Below are positions 11,567 to 21,655 of a stretch of 64,000 nt of DNA, piece by piece. This DNA is from Cloeon dipterum (taxonomy: Eukaryota; Arthropoda; Insecta; Ephemeroptera; Baetidae): positions 25,238,545-25,302,544 of the forward strand of contig NC_088790.1 in the NCBI RefSeq assembly GCF_949628265.1, given 5' to 3'. Each line of letters begins with the position of its first letter. Positions within the stretch are counted from its first letter, which is position 1. Under the pieces are notes generated by a model. The model saw nothing but the letters and a program-made list of their open reading frames with translations. It was not told where the DNA came from and did not search any database. The position numbers and the translations under genes are program-made.

Positions 11567-14500
11567 CTACGATAAAATCGTTTCTATATCTAAAAATGGT
11601 TTTTTTTGCGCTAGATAAATTTGCCTATTGGAGTCTACTCCTGGCCGATCTTGATAAGGGATTGGCTGTGGGTAATAAGTCGCGAGGCCACTCTTGAAGC
11701 TCTGGACATTCTCGACCTGCTTTGGCTGCAACACAATAAATTTGATTAATTGTATAATTAGTAAATACCCACTCGATGAGGTGCACACATTCTTTAATTC
11801 AATTTAAAGAAATATTTCAAGTACATAGATGAATCAAAATAAAATCGACACACACAATAGCACAGAGCAAATGATTGAAAATAGGGAAGTGAAAAATGAT
11901 TTTTTATACAAGCTTTTTTCTGGAAATTCAAAAAGACAATTTCTGGACCAGTCTCTTTGGAAAAAGTGGAAACCTGAAACTATTAAATTTCTAAATGGGG
12001 ATTATTGCGAGGAATGTTTATTCAGGAACTATCTGATAGGCCATGGTTCAGGACATTTTACGTTAGGAAAATCCATAATAAACGAAAAATTAAAATACCT
12101 CATCTGTGAAGATCGACAACGGCTCAATTTCTTCAAGCTTAGCGCTATCAGATCCGGCGCCTCCCTCCGCGGTCGACGTCAAGTGGATCGCCAGCTTCCG
12201 CCTTTTAGCCCCCTCGGCGTAAATGTAATCATTGTAGAAATTCATTACATTTGTCTTGGAGATGGTCTTGAGATAGTCGGTCTCCAATCTGTCCCGGTCA
12301 AAGCATTGCCGTTGGGAGGAGATTTCGGTCCAGTACTTGTTAGTCTGATCTATCATCTTCTTGCAATTTTCTAACCGCCGCCCAGCCAGGTCTTTTTTGC
12401 ACCGCTCAAACTCTTTGTCACTCATTTCCTCAAGAATTGATTTTATGCTGAAAATGACATGCTCGAGCTTGCGCTCCATGTAGATTGGATGATTTAACGA
12501 ATGCATCATGAATCTCACGCCTTGGCCCGTCAAGTTGCGAACCAGCGTCACGTTCTGTAATATTTGCAATTCGGACTTTTGCATTATTTTTCGTAGTTTC
12601 TATACTTATAATTGGTCAGAATAATTTAAAAAAAAAATAAAAATAAAAAATTGTGTGCATCATTTGATCAATATTTTTTTCAATATCTTCGAGCTTTTTT
12701 AATTATGTTTTATTAATAAATTGCCCAAGAGCACTGATAGACTAAACTTAAAACAACGAAACTCTGGATGTTCATACTGGAGCCAAAATTTTCACCAAAC
12801 ATTTAGGTGTTAATGTATTACCTTTGGAGATATAAAAATTATAACTTAAATTTTTGTGGGGGGATATTCCAGGAGTGTTAATTTGGACGGTTTTGCCTCA
12901 ATGAAAGTATTAATTAATTCACATGTTGTAACACAAAAACCCCAGTTTAACATCCAAGAAGTTTAATTTAGATTGTTTAACGGTTAGGGGAAATTTTTTG
13001 GAGCATCATATATTTATGTTGGTGCAACGGGAGATTTTGATATGCCAGTTCGACCATCTTTGCCTAAATCACTATAAAACACATTCATGTTCTGTATCGA
13101 TTCAACAACGGAGTTTGGTTTCTCCGAAAAATTCCTAAATTGAATTTAGCCTGGGATTTGAATAAATATCGTATTTTAATACACATGCAAGTTATAGAGG
13201 ATAATTAAAATTGGCAAATTTCAAAACTGCGCTTTTTGCTTCCAAGTATGTATAAATCTTTTTCGGCTCAAGACAAGTGATCTTTATAAAATAAAAAAGT
13301 AACAGTTTCACTAATATGAAGAAGACACGAAAATTAACTGACTTTGTATTTGAAGAGTTCGACGAACAACTCAAGCAGCACGTTGTCCTCTATGCATTGC
13401 GGCGGGCACTGCAGGTGAATGACGCCGCAAGAAGTTTTGTGCGCGTCATACGTCACTGGGTAAACATAGCTGCACCCTGCCAAATTCAACAAAATGAGAA
13501 GAAAGTTAAAGAAACTCAGGGAATTACATACCATCATTCAGCATCATATCACGGGGACGCAGCAAATGCGACGGCAGCATATTTTCTGGCAGGTTTCTTT
13601 CAATCACTTCGATCAGTTTCTGGGCTGCTGCTTTGTTTGCGTTGCCGTGGATCAGGCACTTAATGTGCATCACGGAGAAGAACTTCCGCATGAAAATCTT
13701 CAAGTCTCCGATGGACAAATCTGGAAAAAGGAGAATTCAAAAAAGACTAAAATTGATTTAACGGGTCAGTGTTGTCAGCAGTTGTGAATTAAAACGTGGA
13801 TCAAGTTGAAAAGTAGCTTTTTTTCCAATTTATTGATAAATAAGGTATGGACAAATTAATTCATAATAATTGTTATTCTTATGAGATATTTGATATATGG
13901 TCTACGATTTTCAATATTATTTCGTTTCTCCGTTCTTTTGATTTTTGTAAGTACCAGATTTCGCGAATATTATAAGGTACGTTTACCGAAAATCGAGAAA
14001 CAATAAGGTTGAAATACTAGAAAAGTGCGCACACCATGAATACCTTTGGGTTTTAATGAAGTCATAGAAAAACAAATTTTGCTCCAAACAATGCCAAACT
14101 TGATGGAAAAGCACAAACGGTGTGGGAAAAAGATTTTAAAATAATTTCAGTTTTTAATTTTATATGCTGTCAAATTAAATTATTCTTCAAAATAGCCTAG
14201 TTCTATGTATATGTATGGAAAAAAATGGCCCAAAAAGTTTTTCTATTTTAAATGAAGGAGAAATGTGCAGTTTTCGAGGCAATGAGACAGTAAAAACGGG
14301 GAAATTGTAAAAGTTCAACTGAAATATATAGTTGGTTAAATACAAATTCCAACGATCAGTCGATTTTGACTTAGAGAACAAGCTTTGGGTAGCCCTCAAA
14401 TGAACAAACGATTATTTTTTATTCCCATTTAATGTACGTATTATACTTTAACGACGCCTGATGCTGGCTGTGTTTTCGATCTATATTAAGATTAGCTCAC

Positions 14501-17500
14501 CAAGTCAATAGCTTAGAAAAACATTTAACCCTTTAAATTCGAATAGGGGTTCAAAAGCTACACTTTTTTATTTTGAAGGATAAAATTAAATGATTTTCCC
14601 ATACTTTCCGTAGATATCAGCTGTTCAGTTATAAGCCATTCTTTCTCCAGTAAACACACTGATTCACAGTGAATGGCGAGCTCGGATGGTTCCACCTTGA
14701 AAAATTGCATTAAACTCAACACATGCTAAAGAAAAAAAATGTATCAAGCGGGTGTTTAAACATAAGTAAATGGAAGCCTATACCTTTTTCTTGATTATCT
14801 CGAAGTGTTCAGCGTCAAAATCCAATTCAAGCATCGTTTGAAGCACTTTATCAAGCAAAACATGTTGCTTGTCATCCAAACCTCCCATTCTAACCTGTCG
14901 AAACCAAATAAAGTTAATAATTTATTCTCAAACAAATTGATTGTACTTACCACCAAGCCATATTTGGAAGTCTCGATATCAAACTTGAGACACGCAAGGT
15001 TGGCGTCGTACAAGTACTCGGCCAGGGCGTCATTAACAAGTTCCACGTAGATTTTTGTATAGTTCGACATGAGTGGGTCCAAATTCTCTAATGTACTGAA
15101 AATTTTAAACAAATAGTTAGCTTGCAATTTTGAGATAATATAGGGAGCGTAGAATGCCTAGTCATTTCCATGATCAGGTTTGATTTTGGGAGGAGAAATT
15201 CGTCATCCTTCTTGTGCCACACTTGAACAAATTGCGTCTCATGAATGATAAATGGATGCGGTGGCGGCTGCAATAAAAAAAGAAATTAGTTCAGGAAAGT
15301 TTTGCGAAATGGAGTTCAAATAAGCAAGCATTGTCGATTTTCAAGAACTTTTAAGCCCGAGAAATGTTGAATTACATTATTTTATTCAAAATTTAATATA
15401 ATTAAGGAAGCTGTACAAATAATGGTTTACAAACATTCAAAATTAATTTCGCAGGAAAAATTTGCTGTTTTAATATTTACCAACCATAAAAACCGGAAAC
15501 AATCAATATTTACTGTACAAAATGCAACCCCAGCAACATCCGAATTTTTACTGAATCTCTTAACAGTCAGAAATACTGTAGAACTAAAAAGGAATATTAT
15601 TATAATATAAAGGAACAAACAAATTGACGTAAGAAACAACCATTCTTAGAAAAATGAGCTAAATTTCAAATACTTTATTTATATGATATACCTTTTAGTT
15701 GAAAAGTTTAATAGACATTTCTGAAAATCATTTAATTACATCTCCCTCTCAATTGCCTTTCGTAATATTTCCAAAAAAATTTAAGTAAATCATGCGACGC
15801 ACTCTTAAAAAATTTGGCTGGATTTTAGTTTTTTGAAGATTTTCTTAAATTTGTTTATTTCTGTGTCACTTTGATCAATGAAACTCACATTTTCATCATC
15901 AGCTGGCAGAATAACAATGTTGTCTTGAACTTGTAGCTAAAAATTATAAAGTAAAAATCATACACTCTTTAAAAATAAATCTGCTGTCATTGGAGAACAT
16001 AGTTTTTTTTATGAGATTTTCTTAATTATCTATTTCTGTGTCGGTGACCAGCACAGAAACTCACTTTTTCATCATCAGCTCGAAGAATATCAAGGCTGTC
16101 TGGAATGAATTCGTTCTTTTGCGGAAACTCCAGTTCATCGTTTGAATCCGCAAAGTCCCAATTGTCAAGCATCTCTTTTGGAATGTCCCTGATTACGTAT
16201 TTAACTCTGCTCCATTTTTCAGTCTGGTCAGCAATTTGCTCAAAATGCTTAGAAAAAATGAGAATCCTGTTTGAAGGATTGGTTAAAATTTTCTCAGAAC
16301 ATCAGAAAAAGGTGACCAACCTGCAGTTATTTGGCGTAAGCATATCAATCAGTCCATCAATCAAATCTGGACTATAATCTGCTATCAAATGTTCTGTAGT
16401 CAGCACATCCTCTACCGGGTATTTCTATAGAAAAGGGAAAACGGCAGACATTTTAATTAATATATATATTCAAAACATATAACTCACCAGCAGGTTTTCA
16501 GCCAGCTCCATACAGTAATCTCTGGCGGAATCTTCATTTTCTCTGTAGTGGAAATTCAGGTAGCTATTTTTCAAGCAATCACGGTAAATTGTTAATTCGT
16601 GGTTTTGGTTGACTGTTTCTTGAAGCAAATTTATATACTGAGAGGAATTTTTTTTAGTTAAGAATAATTTGCAAGTGTTGATGTACCTGGAAGAAGAGAT
16701 CTATGACATCGTGAACGTTCATGAGACCCATTTCAGTCAGATAAATTTCCACAAAGCAATAAGCAATGTCTCTCAAAACACTCTTGCATGTAGCCTCTAG
16801 ATTAGTTGCCCATCTACTCCTTTTCAGGGCGGATAGCAAGCTGCCACTGCTTTTGTTATTAAGTAGGTAACTCAAGTACCTGTAAGGCTGTAATTGCAAT
16901 GAGAATTATTAGCTTTTATTTTATTTTACTTTGAGAAACGAACCCAGCTTATTTAAGATAACTATAGACCAAAATTTGATTTAAAATAATCGTTTCCACC
17001 GTTAAATCAAATATAATAGTAAGCTGCTATAACTCGAAAACATTGCAGATTTTAAAATTTTCTGCTAATCTTTCAAGCACAGTCACGTTCAATTGAAAAT
17101 GATTTGTACCCACAAATTAAATACTGTGCTAAAAATCATTTTTTTATAGAAATGCTATAATTGAGTAAAATAATCTAAATAGAAAATGCATGACAGGCAT
17201 TACATGTTTTTTCATTTTTAATTTTTTTTAAATTTCAAACAAAAGATTGAATTTTCACTATAATTGACGTCTATTACATTGGAACACGGAATTTTCCTAC
17301 AGCAAGGTTATTTCTTTCCCTAAACACCCAATATGAAAATATATACTAACGCCTTTGTAGTGCCGACTTATATCCGCGATGGGAAAGTTGATTTCAAGCT
17401 TGTGTGTGTCTTCAATTGGCACAGCCAGTATTGCCTTACATAGTTGCTCATCGCCAACAGAATGTCCAGGCCACTCGGGCAGAGAGACGCTTTTGTTCTC

Positions 17501-19896
17501 AATTTTTCCAAACGAATTCTCAGCTTTCTTTTGCAGTTCATCCAAAGAGTCTGAGCAATTTAAAATATTAAAATAAATTGACACAGGATGAAATATCTAT
17601 TCAAATACAAGAAACCGTTTTGATTTTTTTCTGTAAAAAACAAAAGCGATTTCATCAAAATTTTTGCTTTTCTCCCATTATACACAAAAATTATTTTACG
17701 TTGGATGAGGTGTGAGGCGGAAAAACTTTTAGTGATGTAAATACTTAAAATTACAAATTAAAATTGTATATTATATTATATGGTTTAAAATGTTCTAATA
17801 TTGGATTTTATTGCTTAAGTTGATGAACAAACGCTACATATTATGCAAAATTGCTAAATTTTACTATAAATGACATTTTAATTTTCCTTAAAAGTGATAA
17901 TATGGGAATTCATGTTAAAATGTGTTCAAAAACTGTTGTGTGATAAGATGGATTTTTTGATTTTTTTAATTATAGCTCTACCTCACCTTTGCCGAGGATC
18001 ACGAGGGACATGATGTTGGGCGAGTAGTAATTGCTGTGGAAATTGAGCATCTCCTTCCAGAGATCAATTTTATTTTTCTTGGGATCGTTCTCCAAGGTTT
18101 GCCAGTTGCCATGATTAAACTTGTTGTAGGGGTGATTTTTCTTGCTGATGCTCCTTTCAAACTGGTTTAAACGCCATTGGTCATTGCGTAATAGTTTTTC
18201 ATAATCATAATTGATTTGGAGCAGTATGTCCAGTATTTGTTTTGCCTTGGTCTCGTCGAGGAGAGGGGCTAAAGGGAACTGAGAAAATCTTTAAGGAGGA
18301 TCGTTATTTGTGAATATAATTTATTTTCACTCATTTTTACATGTCTAATGCGCCGGTCAAGTGTTCATGGGCGACGTAAAAGTAGTAAGTCGTGTTTTCC
18401 ATGTCGGTGGTAGATATCCCATCGCCATCGTGCTCGGTTAAGAAGTCGCTGTACTTTTTCGTTCCTAGGAAAAGCACTCGCTCCAGAAAGTGAGCCAAAC
18501 CACTGAGTTCCTGTGGATCGCTCAATTCACCTGAAAGAAACAATCATTTTGCGTGTTGATAGCACTGAAATTTTCCAAATAATTATGCCTGCGCGTTATT
18601 TGTTTCTAATTTTAACCCTTGAAAAGTGCAATAAAATATAAAACAAATTAAGGCCTTGTTAAATCCTATTTCGGTCCCTCCATATTCCTAGAAAAATAAA
18701 TCAGCGCTTCATATTTTTCAGTTTCTCCGTCAAATCGGTGGTACCGAAAAAATCTACTTGTATTAAAAATGTGAAAATGCGTCATCTAAATTTTGAATGA
18801 GTTTGTCTAAGCGTTCAGCTTTTTAAATGATCCATAAAGTGGATCACATTGTTGATTACACGTTCTGAGCGATGTTTGGAGTCGAATGCGCGTGGGCTGA
18901 CGGGCCTGCGTTTGCCTCCTTTTTTAATTGCAATATGAATGACGAGTCCATTCGGATTGGGAAGGATTGCGAATAAAGCTTTCCGACTCGCTACTTGCTT
19001 GTTTGCACCTCTCAAGAATGCGTGAATTAATCTCACGGGACAATAATGTCTTGCGTTGCAAAAAAAAAGACCCTGGTGCGGGGGCAGTAACACGATCGAA
19101 TGTGTCCTTTTCTCTGGACTGGGCTTCCTCTACTCCAATGAGACCCGCGTTCGCGATTGGGACACGGAATTTTCGTGAGAGTTGTTCGTCATCTCATCTC
19201 AAAAAGAGGTGAACGAACGGATAAACAAATCCGGAACAAAATAACTCACGAATGCTGGGAAGTTTTCGCATCACTCCCAAATAGAAGGAACTTTTGTCAC
19301 AGCCTCGCATTAAAAGAGAGCCCTAAATACTATAGGTATATAAACAACAAATTTCACAATACCAAGCATTGTTCTCATTTTCAAGCAACAAAAAGAGCAC
19401 GTAATTAATGTGAGATTGCTGAGTTTAATTCTTGGAACGCCTAGAATTGATCTATAGTGTTTAATATCCTTGGGAGCTTTATCATATTTATTCATAACGG
19501 CTTATAATGAAAATCTAATCTAAAAATTCCATACATAGCACAGATTTAATAGTTTATAATATTAGAAATGCATTAAAAAATTGATTTTTTAAATTCGCTG
19601 TTGATAGTTCCTTTTATACACATATTTTTCACTTTAAAATCAGACAAATTGATTTACCTATATATAAATGAGAAAAATGACTTTCTCATATCTGGTACAA
19701 AACTCATTTCAATTTATAAAACGATGACTTTGATTTTATATACATAATTACCAATGTTAACGGAGAGCGCAGCTGATGCCTTATCAATTTTTGGGTCGCT
19801 GATGAGTAATACGCGTAACTCATTGTCCAAAATTAGGCCTCGGTAATCTCTTTTGTCCTCTTTACTTTTCGTGATGTTTTTGAATATTTTGACCAT
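11567..19896 (-). CDS. Ide: IDE-like peptidase copy A, predicted zinc-site-dead pseudoenzyme
   Basis: M16A insulysin family. Coding exons in gene order: 19752-19896, 18341-18530, 17987-18288, 17351-17550, 16687-16887, 16488-16637, 16321-16424, 16065-16266, 15158-15267, 14951-15095, 14784-14894, 14605-14725, 13532-13720, 13343-13476, 12099-12554, 11567-11725. They sum to 2919 nt, or 972 residues, with every frame open. ATG 19894-19896 aligns with the internal Met of vertebrate IDE. In exon 2 the zinc motif HFLEH reads HFLER (codon 18478-18480). Exon 3 has three extra residues in the helix of the third ligand, where Asp appears to stand for Glu. Exon 14 lacks about eight residues (the SEPCFNELR block) and exon 15 lacks the EQLGY start seen in B-E. 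The C-terminus is unique and longer. Intron 9 has a GC donor. The family is certain; loss of zinc catalysis is inferred. Confidence 0.88.
12555..13342 (-). other. Intron 14 of copy A
   Basis: AT-rich intron of about 790 bp between exons 14 and 15. No gene, repeat terminus or recognisable element was found. It does not align obviously with the corresponding introns of the other copies. Confidence 0.5.
15889..15936 (-). other. Candidate extra (duplicated) mini-exon of copy A
   Basis: A 48-bp stretch just downstream of exon 8 is bounded by a good acceptor (tttttag) and the same kind of GTGAGT donor as exon 8. It is open in phase 0 and encodes [16 protein letters not shown], a diverged repeat of the exon 8 end ([11 protein letters not shown] in A). 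The flanking intron sequence is duplicated with it (about 15820-15900 against 16005-16080). It could be included without shifting frame, as an alternative or added exon. Use is inferred, not shown. Confidence 0.5.
18830..19230. repeat. GC-rich repeat insertion in intron 1 of copy A
   Basis: This block is much richer in G+C than the rest of the intron. Its right part (about 18985-19190) is a diverged relative of the foldback repeat near 56.5-57.1 kb: gactcgctacttgc, ggtgcgggggca and ttcgcgat occur in the same order. The corresponding intron in B, C, D and E lacks it. No coding sequence is recognisable. Confidence 0.55.
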
Positions 19897-19921
19897 CGTG
19901 CGGACACTGCTGACGTGCAGA

Positions 19922-20060
19922 GCGGTCTAGAAGAGAGAATTTTTTTACACTGCAAGCTCTGAAAGTCTAAGAACGCATTTCGTCATCTGCGCAACAATTT
20001 CACAGCCTTGAGAGAGGAAAATTCGGAAAATTCCATTTGTTTATATTCAAAATATGTGAG
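19922..20060 (-). promoter_or_regulatory. Conserved 5' flank of copy A
   Basis: This sequence is alignable with the 5' flanks of B, C, D and E. The shared blocks are a gcaagctct block, a pyrimidine-rich run ending TTCTCTCTTCTAG just upstream of the coding exon, and an Ala-Val-Lys-Leu-Leu-Arg-coding stretch. In A the putative donor after that stretch reads CAG|AT instead of CAG|GT. It probably contains the promoter or 5'UTR, but I recognise no TATA box. Confidence 0.45.
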
Positions 20061-20640
20061 ATTGAGTGTCAGCAACGTTGGGCGCAGGGGCCGCCGGGGG
20101 TGTGCTCGCGGTCGTTACCCTGCCGCGGTGTCTTAGGTGTCTCACTTTTAGTTTTGGGCTTATTCCTTTCGCCATGTTTGTATAGATTATTTAGGGATTG
20201 AACGGCTTTAATTAGCCCGTCCGAATAAGAAGGACGGAGGAGTTGGTTCCATACCTATGAGTTTCTCACCGTGGATAGCGATGAACGAGCAACGCAGCGG
20301 ATATGTATACACCCAAGCAAGGGCTGAGTGTGTGGGAGAAAGAGTCACACGTCTTGGTCTGTCCGCAGTCGGCGTCGGCTGGGGAATCCAGTTAAAAGAG
20401 AGGGGATCATCCCTGTGAGTGGTGGTTTTTTTATACCTGAGTCGCTGCCTCCACTCTCCCCTGTGGACGGCCGAACCCTTTACATCGTATAAATCGGTAA
20501 TAAAATATTATTGATCGAATTATCGTGAGGTGAACACCGTAAGAGAACGAAATTAATTTTTTTAAAATGAGCGTGAGAAATCTCAAAATTGGTTTTCAGA
20601 CTGGCGTTGGGCCTACGTGTGTGATCGCAATCTGGGTCCA
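20060..20640. mobile_element. Possible solo-LTR-like or other inserted GC-rich block
   Basis: This block lies between the 5' end of A and the flank of B. It is GC-rich, carries aataaa-like signals near 20500, and is followed by a TGGCGTTGGG stretch at about 20603 that resembles a retrotransposon primer-binding start. The homologous flank of D does not contain it. I found no second LTR, no coding domain and no clear target duplication, so this is a weak call. Confidence 0.25.
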
Positions 20641-20899
20641 TAAGTGAGAAAATGGTGAAAATTCTTTAGAGGAAAGTGCAAAAAATCGTTTTTTGAACTT
20701 CAAGGTGAAACGGTTTCTAGGACTTTTTGATCGGGTAACGTGATTTTGGTTTCAAAAGATTCCAGATAAATTGCGCACTGCGCAGGCTTTCTTACCACGG
20801 GGTTTGTATAGAATAGTATCCCCAATTGCGAGATTTAAACTGTTGCTTTCAATGTTAAGGTTCTCATGGAACAAATATCGACCTTGGGAACCAATGTCT

Positions 20900-21588
20900 C
20901 GGGCCTCGTGGGCAGGTCAAAAATAAAACAATCGTCGTTTTCCTTTGGACTTAGTGCTTTTGCAAGGCCCCTGCGGGCCCAAATGGGCCGGAATTGCTTC
21001 ACTTCGATTTGTCTTGAAGAGAGCTCTACCGTTTGCACGGGTTTTTCCGAAATTCGGTTTCATCGATTGTCAGGGGTGAAAAAGCGATATTTCAACCTCC
21101 GTAAAAACTTCCCCTTCAAGATGCGAGCATAAAGCGGCAAACCTTTGTTTTCGATAAGGGTGCTGAACGGAAACAAAATAAGAAGTTAAGTGTCCCCAGC
21201 ACGCGTATTAGTAATAGGGGGGGGGGGGTTGGGGATGGAATTTTGGATGCATCTAAAAATGCATGCATCAAGATAGTTTGGGGCAAACGTTAAAATATGG
21301 ATCTGTTATACCATATGTAAAAAAGTAGTGATTGTATTAAGAAAATAAAAGTAAACTTAAAGTTAAATAAAGATATATAACTTTTTGATCATACAGTTGA
21401 AAACTTTAGGGTTCGATCTTGATTGGTGCGTGATTCCTTAAACCTATACATGCCTATAATATCTGTGTTTTTGTAGTTCGTTTCAGACGTACGGATATGT
21501 ATGGGGTATAGTTACTTAGTTACCATACTGAATCCAAGACAAAACTAATTTAGATTCTAAAAAAGTGAATTGCATAAGAGGAGCAAAA
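20900..21588. other. A-B spacer shared with the spacer left of D
   Basis: Non-coding. It matches 39078-39784 closely, including cctgtgggcccaaatgggcc-like and gagagctctaccg blocks. It contains a short poly-G run near 21220. I recognise no gene; the open frames are fragmentary. Confidence 0.5.
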
Positions 21589-21594
21589 TTTATT
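21589..21594 (-). terminator. Poly(A) signal of copy B
   Basis: AATAAA on the minus strand, about 65 bp past the stop codon of B. The same signal is at 39785-39790 in D. Confidence 0.5.
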
Positions 21595-21655
21595 TGTATA
21601 AGACTATAGGTAAAATATGTAATATAAGTTTTTGCTAAACTTTCGCTTTGGAGCC

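Noticed and set aside
12090-12374. 181-residue plus-strand open frame over copy A exon 15 (11829-12374)
   Set aside because: It is the antisense shadow of a conserved IDE exon and has no family similarity of its own.
20060-20640. Full LTR retrotransposon
   Set aside because: No second LTR, no gag or pol domain and no target duplication are visible. Kept only as a low-confidence inserted block.
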